64,000 nt of DNA from Nocardioides terrigena. GTDB taxonomy: Bacteria; Actinomycetota; Actinomycetes; Propionibacteriales; Nocardioidaceae. The notes beneath the pieces were generated by a model. The model saw nothing but the letters and a program-made list of their open reading frames with translations. It had not been told where the DNA came from and searched no databases. Location: positions 1-64,000 of the forward strand of contig NZ_PZYY01000007.1 in NCBI RefSeq assembly GCF_003047265.1, written 5' to 3'. The translations under genes and the position numbers were made by a program. Positions 27,821 to 36,307 of this stretch are shown in pieces; position 1 is the stretch's first letter; every line of letters begins with the position of its first letter.

Positions 27821-28212
27821 GCCGTCCGTGCCTCGGCAGCGCCCGTCCGTGCTTCTTGCGCTCGCTGCACCAGCGCGGTCAGTACCTCGGCACGCTCGTC
27901 CGGAACAACGACATCCATGACAACCGAGTCTGCGCCGGTCGGGGTGATGGTGAAAGCGAAGAACGAGCAGCACCCAGTCTCACGGTCGGCCAGCCGCTGC
28001 GCGCGCTCAACCAGGTCCGCGCCCCCGGTCAGCACGAACCGGGCGCCCACTGCGCTGTCCTGCTGGATGTGGGCCAACGTCTGAGCGAATAGGGCATCGA
28101 ACTCCGCGACGCGCACCGGCTGCTCGACCGTCGGCAGCGTGCACGCATCGACAGGCACCCACGGCGGCGGCACGTCGCCACCCCACTCTGAGATGGTCAC
28201 TGGTTTGGTCAT
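27817..28212 (-). CDS. CC-motif protein of the MerR operon
   Basis: A 131-aa soluble protein and the first gene of the leftward operon. The most striking motif is LADRETGCCSFFAFTIT, with adjacent Cys that could bind a soft metal; the rest (VVMDVVVPDERAEVLTALVQRAQ) looks like a small alpha/beta fold. I have seen this type next to merR genes in actinobacteria but know no function. No ribosome site precedes the ATG, and a -10 hexamer ends 7 bases upstream, so the message is probably leaderless. Confidence 0.68.
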   Translation of the reverse strand: MTKPVTISEWGGDVPPPWVPVDACTLPTVEQPVRVAEFDALFAQTLAHIQQDSAVGARFVLTGGADLVERAQRLADRETGCCSFFAFTITPTGADSVVMDVVVPDERAEVLTALVQRAQEARTGAAEARTA

Positions 28213-28219
28213 GTGTCGA

Positions 28220-28250
28220 GCGTAAACCCGGACCTGCGTACCGATTGCAA
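28220..28250 (-). promoter_or_regulatory. MerR-type promoter with 19-base spacer
   Basis: Read leftward, TTGCAA (28245-28250) is a fair -35 and TTACGC (28220-28225) a fair -10, 19 bases apart. Over-long spacers of 19-20 bases are typical of MerR-activated promoters, where the regulator untwists DNA. Initiation would fall at or next to the ATG at 28212, giving a leaderless transcript. The dyad in the spacer is weak, so this is a proposal. Confidence 0.5.
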
Positions 28251-28309
28251 GCGAAGAGCGGCCGTGCTCTACATCGTTCCGGGCGCGACTCTCAGCCCGG
28301 ACGGAGCAT

Positions 28310-28329
28310 CCGGATCTGCCGCGATCCGC
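28310..28329. repeat. Degenerate copy of the 26625 palindrome
   Basis: Reads CCGGATCTGCCGCGATCCGC: same core as the 26625 palindrome with one arm shortened (CGGATC/GATCCG). It lies in noncoding DNA about 60 bases upstream of the MerR-type promoter. Fifteen bases of it (28315-28329) are repeated exactly at 47767-47781. Confidence 0.5.
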
Positions 28330-28415
28330 ACTCTTGCCGATGAGCGCGCTGCTACACGACGGACATTCAGCACACCGCGGCGGCGCCCCCATGGCGGGGA
28401 GAGGTTCGACGGGCC

Positions 28416-28538
28416 TTACCCCCCGAGGCCGCCCGTCCCGCCTGTTGGCCAATTGTGGGTCTTATCCGTACGTCCGGAGAGCGCTAGCAGCAAGATGATC
28501 GCAATGATGGTGCCGCCGATGATGATCCAGGTCCACAT
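28416..28538 (-). CDS. Small single-helix membrane protein
   Basis: A 40-aa protein: MWTWIIIGGTIIAIILLLAL forms one membrane helix, followed by a short polar tail ending GGTGGLGG. A purine-rich GGGAAGGGG is placed 7 bases before the ATG. It is an internal start within a longer frame, whose upstream part overlaps the integrase remnant in another frame and is not credible. Function unknown. Confidence 0.5.
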   Translation of the reverse strand: MWTWIIIGGTIIAIILLLALSGRTDKTHNWPTGGTGGLGG

Positions 28539-28672
28539 GCGGTGCCCCTTCCCTAGGGCTGTTCGTCGATTGTGCTCCCGCCCCGCCTCCCTGTCTATGA
28601 GCGGCACAAGCCGTCCACGCTCGCTCGCCAGCGTCGTCCGCATCTGCCGCCGAAAGGACGTTGGGCCGTCAG

Positions 28673-28981
28673 CTAAGTGCCGGATGCCATGTAGGGGGCG
28701 AGGATGTAGTTGGGGTGTCTGTCCAGGTTCTTGCGAGCTCGGTCGTAGCGCATGGTGGTGCGTGGGTCCGCATGACGCGCAGCGATCTGAACGTCGCGTA
28801 GGTCCACGCCTGCGTCCAGCATCGTGGTGACGAAGGTGTGCCGCAGCATGTGGGGATGCATTCGTGGGAGCCTCACGCCGGCCGACTCGGCGAGTCGATG
28901 CAGGCGTCTTGTTGCGCAATGGCGGTCCATACGGGTCGCACGGCAAGTCAGCAGGATCGGGGCAGATCCGGAAGACGTCAC
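28673..28981 (-). pseudogene. Tyrosine recombinase (integrase), C-terminal remnant
   Basis: About 100 residues that correspond to the C-terminal catalytic part of a phage-type tyrosine integrase. MHPHMLRHTFVTTMLDAGVDL holds the HxxR box, ARHADPRTTMRYDRAR holds the later His/Trp-box position and the nucleophile Tyr, and LDRHPNYILAPYMASGT matches usual C termini. The first Arg and the whole N-terminal half are missing: the sequence upstream (from 29009) belongs to an unrelated lipoprotein gene. It cannot be active. It may be what is left of the island's original integrase or of a second element. Confidence 0.85.
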
Positions 28982-29008
28982 TCGAGTGCGCCCCGTTCGG
29001 TCAGACAG

Positions 29009-29815
29009 CTAGAGCCTCTTCGTGGCGTCGTACGTGCCATTCCAGCCATCGAGCTTCCAGTCAGTCCCAGAACCCACCATCCAAAACTCCATGCTGTGGC
29101 GAAACTTCCAGGACTTCTTGGACTCATTCAACCGAGCTGTAACCGTTGCGGTCACATGGAGTCGACCATCAGCCGCCAGATCGACGTTCAGGGCATTCAG
29201 GCGTCGGTTCTCAAATGCTCGCGTGCTTCCAGTCGGTAGGTCGTCCACGCTGTCGAACGCTTTGTAGGTGGTAAGACTCCAGAGGACCTCGGACAACTGA
29301 GAGCCGGCCTCTACCTTCTCGTCAGCCTTCGTAGCTTTCGATGCGGCTTCTCGCCAACCACTTGCCGCATCAGGGGTCATGACGCGTGTCGCTTCGAGTA
29401 GCCACGCACGGCTTCGGGAGGGCTCGGCGTAGACGCCAAACGCGACGGCAGCGTTGCTCGCTGAGTACTGCTGCAGTACGCCTTGGACGACATCGGCCGC
29501 CGCCTGAGCGGCTCCCTCACCCTTCAAGCCGTCGACCCGGGGATGCAGCTCGATCTGGCCTACAGCCCAGTCTCGTTCGTCATCTGCTTCAGCCGCGTCG
29601 ACTGGGTCAAGCTGCCGCGGCTTCTGCTTCGCTTCAGCCGTGGCGGCCTGTTCTGCCCGGCTAGTGTCTGAATTCTGAACCGCTTTCGACTCTCCGCCAC
29701 AGGCAGTGAGCCCCACTAGCAACAGGGAGGCGAGCAACGGCGTCCTTCCCAACCGGAGCCAACGATCGGGCTGAATAACGACTCGGCGGCGCCGAATGGC
29801 GGGCAGACCGGGCAC
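29009..29815 (-). CDS. Putative lipoprotein, Mce-associated/VirB8-like layout
   Basis: A 268-aa exported protein. After a basic N terminus, LLASLLLVGLTACGG is a signal with lipobox TACG. A Lys/Glu/Ala-rich linker precedes a domain with a long helix and a C-terminal strand block (LHVTATVTARLNESKKSWKFRHSMEFWMVGSGTDWKLDGW) that looks like a nuclear-transport-factor/VirB8-type fold. AAGGAT lies 7 bases before the GTG, which supports this start. It sits between the integrase remnant and the T4SS operon, on the opposite strand from the latter; function unknown. Confidence 0.68.
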   Translation of the reverse strand: MPGLPAIRRRRVVIQPDRWLRLGRTPLLASLLLVGLTACGGESKAVQNSDTSRAEQAATAEAKQKPRQLDPVDAAEADDERDWAVGQIELHPRVDGLKGEGAAQAAADVVQGVLQQYSASNAAVAFGVYAEPSRSRAWLLEATRVMTPDAASGWREAASKATKADEKVEAGSQLSEVLWSLTTYKAFDSVDDLPTGSTRAFENRRLNALNVDLAADGRLHVTATVTARLNESKKSWKFRHSMEFWMVGSGTDWKLDGWNGTYDATKRL

Positions 29816-30235
29816 GTAGCAATCCTTCTAGTTAGACCGCGGATCGGCCGCGGCGAATGAGGCAAAGTCTTGTCCAAAGACCTTGAGACTGCGGCGGTTT
29901 CGGACAACTGACGTTCGGAATGAGCAGACGGACGCGAACTGCGCGCTCCTCCCGGCCGTCCTCATCTCGGCAGATCCGGTAAGTGCAGCCGGCGGCCGAT
30001 GACGCAGCCCAACTTGGTGGTGAAGACGCGGCGGTGTCGCATCTCGCCGCGCTTTTGGTATCCCACCCCGCTCCAGTGAGGGGGAAGAGGTATCGCTGTG
30101 GTGAGTCCGGTGGTGAGGTCGCAACGCGTGCCGGGCAGGCCATCGACGAGGTAATGGCGACGGTGGTGAGCCTCGTGGTGAGGCGGCGCTCGTGGAGTGG
30201 GCGGACTGAGTCCGCGCACATCCTGGAGGCTTCGC
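29816..30235. other. Intergenic region upstream of the T4SS operon
   Basis: About 420 bases between divergent genes with no credible coding frame. It contains a reverse-strand copy of the 26625 palindrome half (29962-29977, 16 of 16 bases) and a perfect 15-base palindrome at 30201-30215. It should contain the promoter of the conjugation operon. Confidence 0.5.
30201..30215. promoter_or_regulatory. Palindrome GCGGACT-G-AGTCCGC near operon start
   Basis: Two perfect 7-base arms around a single G, ending 21 bases before the first ATG of the T4SS operon and just upstream of its ribosome site (CTGGAGG). This could be an operator or a small hairpin affecting translation. Confidence 0.4.
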
Positions 30236-31057
30236 ATGAACGTTCTGCCAACCCGCCGCCCGATCCTTGAGCACTTGTCTGATCAGCTGGACGCGTCGGG
30301 GAAGTGGCAGGCATGGAGGCACGCCGATCCTCGCTTGGCTGGGCATCCGAGCCTGGCGGAGGCCCTCGAGGTGTGGCGCCGGGACCGTGCTGAGGCGTCG
30401 TACCTGGCGGTCGCTGCGCTCGCTGCTATCGGCAGTAGTCGGGGTGGCGACGACGACGACGCAGCGTTGGCTGTCGCGTTCCTACTTCAGGACGGCCTGG
30501 TCCGGATCGCCGTCGACGTGCGCGACCGGTGCGAACTGGATGACGTGTTGGCCGCACTGTGGGAGGAGGTCAAGCGCTCAGCTCCAAACCTGGGTCCGTG
30601 CGCGCCCCGCTTCTTGCTGCGGAGAACGAAGGCCCGGGCCCTGGGGGTCGGGGACGGATACATGGCCAACCGGGATGTGGTGTCCCTGCAGTCGCTGGAC
30701 ACGGACCGGTCGCACATCCACGCGCAGCTGGTGACGCAACGGAGCGACGAATGGCGTTGGCACCGGCTCAACGGCAGGCAGGTGGGTTGCGCGGACCCGG
30801 ACCCGGCTGTGGAGGCGGCTACTGATCTCACTGACTTGTTGGACTGGGCGCGGGCGAGGGGCGTGCTGGGCCAGGACGAGGTGGAGCTCGTGTCGGAACT
30901 AATGGCGACGGCCCATGTCATCGACGGGCGTGAGGCGGCGTACCTGGCAGTGGGGCAACGGCACGGGCTGGCGTTGCGGACGATCCGGCGGCGACGCGAC
31001 GCCGTGGTGAGACGCCTGCAGGCGGTCGCCGGCGACTATCTCGCCGACGTGTCCTGA
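30236..31057 (+). CDS. HTH protein heading the T4SS operon
   Basis: A 273-aa protein. CTGGAGG lies 6 bases before ATG 30236, so this start is preferred to the in-frame ATG at 30197. The C terminus resembles a sigma-region-4-like HTH (REAAYLAVGQRHGLALRTIRRRRDAVVRRLQ). The N-terminal part is helical with an acidic patch (SSRGGDDDDAALAVAF). It probably regulates the conjugation genes that follow within 8 bases. Not assigned to a family. Confidence 0.65.
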   Translation: MNVLPTRRPILEHLSDQLDASGKWQAWRHADPRLAGHPSLAEALEVWRRDRAEASYLAVAALAAIGSSRGGDDDDAALAVAFLLQDGLVRIAVDVRDRCELDDVLAALWEEVKRSAPNLGPCAPRFLLRRTKARALGVGDGYMANRDVVSLQSLDTDRSHIHAQLVTQRSDEWRWHRLNGRQVGCADPDPAVEAATDLTDLLDWARARGVLGQDEVELVSELMATAHVIDGREAAYLAVGQRHGLALRTIRRRRDAVVRRLQAVAGDYLADVS

Positions 31058-31064
31058 ACACCCG

Positions 31065-31967
31065 ATGTCCGTTCTCAGCCGATCCGGGTCGCCTTTCGGC
31101 GACATGCCCCTTGATCACGTTTCCGCGTCGGCGCGGCCCGCCGTGCCCGCGGTGCACGGCCTGACCCTCCGCGAGCTGAGGTCCGCTGCGATGGCCCGGT
31201 CGGAGCGTGTCGGCGGATCCCCCGACCGATCGGACGCTCCGGCGCGTGGCGCCGCGTGGGTCCCTGAGGGCCTCTGGATCCGGGTGATCGCAGGACATGC
31301 CGGTGCGGGCGCGAGCACGATCGCCCTCGCTGTGGCGGACGCGGCTGCGTGCGAGGACCAGACGGTGCGGGTTCTCGACGCGGCGGCCCCCGTGTGGTCG
31401 GGTCTGGCCGGTACCACCGGGGTCGAGCTCGGTAGCGCAGGAGGCTGGCACCGCGGCCGCCGCGGTGGCGGCGTTGTCGTGGACCGGGTGCTTTCTTCGG
31501 CGCTTACCCCGACCGACGTGCCGATGCCTCTCGACCACGCCCCGGTCGACCTCACCGTCGTCGACGTCGGATGGACGCGACGCGAGCTCGACGCTTGCCC
31601 CAGATGCTGGCAAGCCTCAATGACCCCGATGATTGACGTGGTGGTGTCGCGGGCCACCGCATCCGGACTGAGCCAGACCGAGACCGTGGTGGCGGCCGCT
31701 GATCCAGACGGATGTCTGCTGGTCCTCATCGGCTCCCGCCGGAGCGGGGCCCGCGAGCTGGCTGTGGCGGGTCCGCGAATCCGACGACTACACGAACGCG
31801 ACGCGGTGGTCTTCGTCCCACGCCTACGGGGCCTTGCCGAGCTCGGTCCCGGCCCGTTGCCACACACGCTGCTGTCCGCCGCTGCGCGGCTGCTGGCACT
31901 GACTTCCCACCTGACACGTCCGCGCCCGGCCGCAGGGTCCTGGCCTCGCCTTAGGAGCACTCCATGA
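31065..31967 (+). CDS. MinD/ParA-like protein with degenerate P-loop
   Basis: A 300-aa protein. After a 70-residue disordered N terminus, WIRVIAGHAGAGASTIALAVADAAA aligns with a ParA/MinD P-loop but lacks both Lys residues (GHAGAGAST for KGGxGKST). VDLTVVDVGW and LLVLIGSRRSGARELAVAG match later strands of that fold. Loss of the Lys resembles the TadZ-like protein at 17579. It may act as a scaffold for the T4SS rather than an ATPase. ATGA overlap with the next gene. Confidence 0.62.
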   Translation: MSVLSRSGSPFGDMPLDHVSASARPAVPAVHGLTLRELRSAAMARSERVGGSPDRSDAPARGAAWVPEGLWIRVIAGHAGAGASTIALAVADAAACEDQTVRVLDAAAPVWSGLAGTTGVELGSAGGWHRGRRGGGVVVDRVLSSALTPTDVPMPLDHAPVDLTVVDVGWTRRELDACPRCWQASMTPMIDVVVSRATASGLSQTETVVAAADPDGCLLVLIGSRRSGARELAVAGPRIRRLHERDAVVFVPRLRGLAELGPGPLPHTLLSAAARLLALTSHLTRPRPAAGSWPRLRSTP

Positions 31968-32263
31968 CACCGCGAACCATCCTCGTGCAGGGCAACGGCG
32001 TGATCAACGACGTCTGTGCCAAGGCCCCTCCGGGGGTGGACACCTACACCGACCTGATCTTGGGGTGGGTGAAGTACGGCGTCCTGGGCCTCATCCTTGC
32101 CGGGGCGCTGATCTCCATCGGCGCGATGGTCGTCGGCAAGATCGGCTCCATGGGCCGGGCCGCCCAGATGGGCGCCTCGGGGCTGGTGTGGGCGGTGTTG
32201 GCGGCGGTGGCCTATGTCGTCATCTACGGGGTCCTGGTCGCCATCACCGGGCAGGGCTGCTGA
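31964..32263 (+). CDS. Small two-helix T4SS membrane protein (VirB2/TrbC-like layout)
   Basis: A 99-aa protein with a short N-terminal segment and two hydrophobic helices (YGVLGLILAGALISIGAMVVG and SGLVWAVLAAVAYVVIYGVLVAI). Size, topology and position at the head of a T4SS operon resemble VirB2/TrbC-type pilins, though no cleavable signal is evident. It is linked by ATGA-type overlaps on both sides. Confidence 0.65.
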   Translation: MTPRTILVQGNGVINDVCAKAPPGVDTYTDLILGWVKYGVLGLILAGALISIGAMVVGKIGSMGRAAQMGASGLVWAVLAAVAYVVIYGVLVAITGQGC

Positions 32264-33117
32264 TGTCTGCCGAGAAGGTTCGAGGGGCACGACGGCGACG
32301 GTGGCGGCTGCCGTCGTCACCGCAGGAATGGACGCGCCGCAGGCTGCAGGTGTTGCTCGCGGCGACCGCCTTGGTGGTGTTGGCTCTGGCCTACGGGGTG
32401 GTGACCTCGGTGGTCGTGCTGTGGGATGTCGACGCCACACGACCCCAACAGTCGCCGTCCTCCGAGCGGATATCGCTCACCGGGTCGGATGAGGACGCGA
32501 TGGCCGCCGCACCGCTACCACCGGCCTCACTGGTGGATGCCCAACCCGGGTCGTTGAGCACCGAGTCCGCCACCACGCTCGCGCTGCCGGCCTCTCGTCT
32601 GGTCGGGGCTGCCGGGGTGCCGTCCGGGTTCCCCCACACGCCGGAGGGTGCGCTGGCGCAGCTGGTCGCGATCGACCGGGCCGCCCTGGAGCCCGCGGTG
32701 GTCGGCCGAGCCCAGGACGTCATCGCGGCGTGGGCGGCGCCGGGGGGACCCACGGCCGAGAACTGGTCCGGGGTCGTGGCGGTGGCCATGTTGTTGAGCG
32801 CGGCGGGGTTGCCGGCCACCGGTGCCCCCGAGATGCAGCTCCGGTTGGACCCGGCGATGGGGTTCATCAAGGGCACGGTCGGTGACGACTTCGTGGTGCC
32901 GTGCGTCGACTTCGTCGTCACCGCCACCATCGGCTCCGGCTCCCCGCGGGTTCATCGGGTCGCGATGGCGGACTGCCAGCGGATGATCTGGCACGGCGAC
33001 AGGTGGGTGATCGGACCCGGTCCGGAGCCCGCACCGGCTCCGTCCCTGTGGCCCGGCACCCCGGCATCGCTGGACGCCGGGTACCTGTGGCTGGAGGCGC
33101 CCGCATGGACCGACTGA
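32263..33117 (+). CDS. VirB8/TcpC-like conjugation protein
   Basis: A 284-aa bitopic protein: cytoplasmic basic N terminus, one helix (VLLAATALVVLALAYGVVTSVVVLW, about residues 26-50), an outside linker and a C-terminal domain. Its strands GFIKGTVGDDFVVPCVDFVVTATI and MIWHGDRWVIGPGPEPAPAPS fit a VirB8/NTF2-like fold, as in TcpC of Gram-positive conjugation systems. Position between the VirB2-like and TrbL-like genes supports this; similarity is structural guesswork. Confidence 0.58.
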   Translation: MSAEKVRGARRRRWRLPSSPQEWTRRRLQVLLAATALVVLALAYGVVTSVVVLWDVDATRPQQSPSSERISLTGSDEDAMAAAPLPPASLVDAQPGSLSTESATTLALPASRLVGAAGVPSGFPHTPEGALAQLVAIDRAALEPAVVGRAQDVIAAWAAPGGPTAENWSGVVAVAMLLSAAGLPATGAPEMQLRLDPAMGFIKGTVGDDFVVPCVDFVVTATIGSGSPRVHRVAMADCQRMIWHGDRWVIGPGPEPAPAPSLWPGTPASLDAGYLWLEAPAWTD

Positions 33118-34790
33118 CCGACACACTCCGTTTGGTCCCGATGGTCGACTGGAACCCGCTGGACTGGTTGGGCGACCGGGCGCAGGAGGGGCTGGCGGAT
33201 GCGTGGACCGCCACCATGATCTCGCTGTGGTCGGCCGGCATGTGGCTGCTCGAGACGGTGTTCACCATCCTGGACCGGTTCCTCACACCCGACCTGAGAG
33301 ACCCGGGTCTCGCCCCGCTGTACGGCATCACCGTGTGGATCTCGCTGGTCGTGGCGCTGGTCATCGGGCTGGGGCAGGTCGGACTGGCCGCGATCCGGCG
33401 CGACGGCACCACCTTGGGGACGCTGGCGGTCGGGTTGGTCCAGTACGGCGCCGTCCTGGCGTGCTGGGTGGCGGTGTTCACGGGGATCGTCTTGGCGTGC
33501 GCCAAACTCACCACCGGGCTCCTCGACGTCCTCCTCGGGATCGAGGACTTCACGGGCTACCCGGCGGGTGCCGGGTGGCCCGACCAGGTCGGAGGGACGG
33601 TCGCGGCGACCGCGCTCGGCATGTGTGCGCTGTTCCTGCTGCTGCCCGCAGGGTTCGGGTTCATCGTGATCATGCTGGTGCGGGAGGCCGCGCTGCTCGT
33701 CTTGGCGGCCACGATGCCCGTCGCCGCCGCGGGCACTCTCGGAGACGGCACCCGGGCCTGGATGTGGAAGTCGATCCGCTGGTTCCTGGCCGCTTGCCTG
33801 ACCGCGCCCCTGCTGGCGCTGGTCCTGGGTCTCGGGGTCCAGATCACCCGCGCCGCGTTCCCCGACCAGACCGGTTCAGCGGGTGGCGACGGTGGCGGGT
33901 TCGCAGTCGGCGCCGGCGGGGCGGCGGAGCGGGCTGAGACGGTGGCCCGGATCCAGGACCCGGCGCAGGCGGTGGCGCAGTCGAGCCAGGTGGGGATGGC
34001 GGTGGTGGGCTGCGTGCTCATGGTCATCGCCTGCTTCTGCCCGATGGTGTTGTTCCGGCTGCTGGCGTTCGTCGATCCCGGCACCGGTTCCGGGGCGTCG
34101 TTCCGTTCGGCCATGACCGCCAACGGTGGCCTCGGGGGTCTGCTCGGCGGGCGGACGCCGGGTGGGGCTGGGTCCGGGGCGGCCACCCAGACGGCGGGGG
34201 ATGGGCGTGCGGCGAGTGAGGACTCCGCGGACGCGGAGACCGCGAACCGGTTCCAGTCGGGGGCCGTCGCCGCGTTCGTCCCCCTCGGCGGAGTCGTGGC
34301 TGGCGGCATGCGGGCGATGGGCGCTGTCGCCCAGCACGGCGCGTCCGTCGGCGTTGACGTGATGGGCCAGGGCGGATTCGGTGCCCAGGGCTACTACGAC
34401 ACCACCGCGCCGAGGCAGCGCGCGGGTGGGAGCCCCCTCCGGACACGGATGCAGGCTCACCCCGATCCCGACCCCAATCCCGATCCGGGTGCCGACAGCA
34501 GCGCCGGTGCAGGCAGCAACTTGGGGGGAGGCATGGACGTCGGGGGACTCGACGCGCGTGCTGACGGGGGTGGCACGGGTGCCGCGCTCGATGAACCCGG
34601 CGATCGACCGGACGGTAACGCGGGCGGGACGGCTCGCGGGGAGGCGGCACGACCGGGGGTCGCGCACCTCCCCACCCCGCTGGGCCGGACGGGGCCCGGG
34701 CCGGGGTCCGGGGGTCTCGACGCGGCGGCCAACACGGCGGCCGAGGGGGCGGGCGAGGGGGCGGGCGAGGGAGTGGTGGTGCTGCCATGA
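33105..34790 (+). CDS. TrbL/VirB6-like polytopic conjugation protein
   Basis: A 561-aa membrane protein starting 13 bases inside the preceding gene. It has about six to seven hydrophobic helices in residues 30-330, including GFIVIMLVREAALLVLAATMPVAAAGT, the typical core of TrbL/VirB6 proteins. The last ~230 residues are disordered and rich in Gly, Asp, Pro and Ala. It probably forms the inner-membrane channel for DNA export. Confidence 0.82.
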   Translation: MDRLTDTLRLVPMVDWNPLDWLGDRAQEGLADAWTATMISLWSAGMWLLETVFTILDRFLTPDLRDPGLAPLYGITVWISLVVALVIGLGQVGLAAIRRDGTTLGTLAVGLVQYGAVLACWVAVFTGIVLACAKLTTGLLDVLLGIEDFTGYPAGAGWPDQVGGTVAATALGMCALFLLLPAGFGFIVIMLVREAALLVLAATMPVAAAGTLGDGTRAWMWKSIRWFLAACLTAPLLALVLGLGVQITRAAFPDQTGSAGGDGGGFAVGAGGAAERAETVARIQDPAQAVAQSSQVGMAVVGCVLMVIACFCPMVLFRLLAFVDPGTGSGASFRSAMTANGGLGGLLGGRTPGGAGSGAATQTAGDGRAASEDSADAETANRFQSGAVAAFVPLGGVVAGGMRAMGAVAQHGASVGVDVMGQGGFGAQGYYDTTAPRQRAGGSPLRTRMQAHPDPDPNPDPGADSSAGAGSNLGGGMDVGGLDARADGGGTGAALDEPGDRPDGNAGGTARGEAARPGVAHLPTPLGRTGPGPGSGGLDAAANTAAEGAGEGAGEGVVVLP

Positions 34791-36295
34791 CGGTGTACGG
34801 CACCTCGGCTGCGCGGGACCGGCAGGGCTGGTTCCTCGGCCTGACCGGTCCGCAGCTTCTGCTGGTGCTGACCGCCGCCTTCCCGGTGTGGCTGGCGATG
34901 GCGGTGGGCCGGTGGCTGGCCCTGGTGGTCCTGGTCCCCGCCTGGGTGCTCGCGGCAGTCCTCGTCTGTGTCCCGGTCCGCGGCTGGTCGGCGGCGCAGT
35001 GGATCGGCGTCCTGCTTCGACACCTGATCGGCCACGCGGCGGGATGGACGAGCTGGCAGTCGAAGGCCGCGGCCGGGCGGATCGACGACCCGGGGGAGGC
35101 CGACCTCCCCGGGGTGCTGGCGGGGGTGGTCATCCACGACGGCCCGCCGTGGGCGGGACGGCCCGGCAGGCCCGCGATCGTCCAGAACCTGGCGGGACGC
35201 ACGTGGGCGGCGACCGCCCGGATCGTCCATCCGGGGATCGGGATGGCGGATGAGGAGGAGCGCGACCGGATGGGCGCCGGGCTGGCCGAGCTGTTCGAGG
35301 CGGCCTCGGGCGGCACCGAGCTGCATCTCCTCGCCCTGCAGGTCCGCACCGTCCCCGACGACGGCACCGCACGTGCCCAGTGGACCCGTGACCACCGCCG
35401 CGACGACGAACCGGAGCTCTCGCACCGCATCCACGCCCAGGTGGACGCGGCGATGCAGGGCGCCGCCGTCCGCACCGAGGCGTTCGTGACCGTCGTCGTC
35501 CACGAGGACGCCGTCGGCAGGTCTGCCCGCCGGGCGGGACGAGGAGTCCCGGGACGGGCACGAATCCTGTACACCACGCTGGCCGAGGTCGAGGCCCGTC
35601 TGCTGGGGGCCATCGGCTGCACCGGCGTCACCTGGATGAACAGCGCGGACCTCGCGGTCGCCATCCGGACGGGGTTCGAACCCGGTGACGCGCCGGCCCT
35701 GGCCGACGCCGAACTCCAGTCGATGCGCGACCACACCGTCGCAGCGGGGGTCCCGGTCGCGGCCGCCGGCCCGGCCACCGCCGACACCACGATGCGCGCC
35801 TACGCCCACGGGGACTGGCGGTCGGTGTCCACCACCATCCTGCTGCCCCGCCGGGGGGTCCGGATGGGCGCCCTGGCCCGGGCCCTGGTGCCGACCCGGG
35901 TGGGGGAGCGGCGTTCCCTGACCGTCTTCTACACCCCGATCTCCCCACGCGCCGCGGACAGGAGCACCGGTCGCGCCGAGATGTCGGCGGCCATGGGTGC
36001 CGAGATGCGACGCAAGGTCGGCAAGGTCGAACGCGCGCACGATCGTCGCGCCACCCAGCAGCTGCGCGAGACCGACGAGAAGCTCGAGCGGGGCCGCTCC
36101 TTGGTCCGGGTCAGCTCCGCGCTCGCCATCACCATCCCCGCCGGCTGGGACACCGCCGACTACGGACGACGACTCGACGCGTCGGTGCGGCTCTGCGGAT
36201 TCACTCCGTTGCCGTTGGACGGATCCCACGACGCCGCGTTCGCCGCCGCCACCATTCCGCTGGGCGTCGGCCTACCGCAACGCCGCACCCGGTAG
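34787..36295 (+). CDS. SCO6880-like T4SS membrane protein
   Basis: A 502-aa protein of the SCO6880-like type, which in actinobacterial conjugation clusters precedes the VirB4 gene. An N-terminal pair of membrane helices (PQLLLVLTAAFPVWLAMAVG, WLALVVLVPAWVLAAVLVCVPV) resembles VirB3/PrgI; the long cytoplasmic part (residues ~90-502) resembles the N-terminal, non-ATPase domain of VirB4. It seems that VirB4 is split here into this protein and the ATPase that follows 12 bases later. Confidence 0.78.
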   Translation: MTVYGTSAARDRQGWFLGLTGPQLLLVLTAAFPVWLAMAVGRWLALVVLVPAWVLAAVLVCVPVRGWSAAQWIGVLLRHLIGHAAGWTSWQSKAAAGRIDDPGEADLPGVLAGVVIHDGPPWAGRPGRPAIVQNLAGRTWAATARIVHPGIGMADEEERDRMGAGLAELFEAASGGTELHLLALQVRTVPDDGTARAQWTRDHRRDDEPELSHRIHAQVDAAMQGAAVRTEAFVTVVVHEDAVGRSARRAGRGVPGRARILYTTLAEVEARLLGAIGCTGVTWMNSADLAVAIRTGFEPGDAPALADAELQSMRDHTVAAGVPVAAAGPATADTTMRAYAHGDWRSVSTTILLPRRGVRMGALARALVPTRVGERRSLTVFYTPISPRAADRSTGRAEMSAAMGAEMRRKVGKVERAHDRRATQQLRETDEKLERGRSLVRVSSALAITIPAGWDTADYGRRLDASVRLCGFTPLPLDGSHDAAFAAATIPLGVGLPQRRTR

Positions 36296-36307
36296 CGGGC
36301 GACGCCG

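Noticed and set aside
28416..28946. A 176-aa minus-strand frame containing the small membrane protein
   Set aside because: Its N-terminal part overlaps the integrase remnant out of frame and is His/Arg/Pro-rich; only the last 40 codons look like protein.
35683..35695. Possible second attachment site (GGTTCGAACC-like) matching the tRNA-Val T-arm
   Set aside because: Only about ten bases match, it lies inside the SCO6880-like gene, and T-arm sequences are generic.
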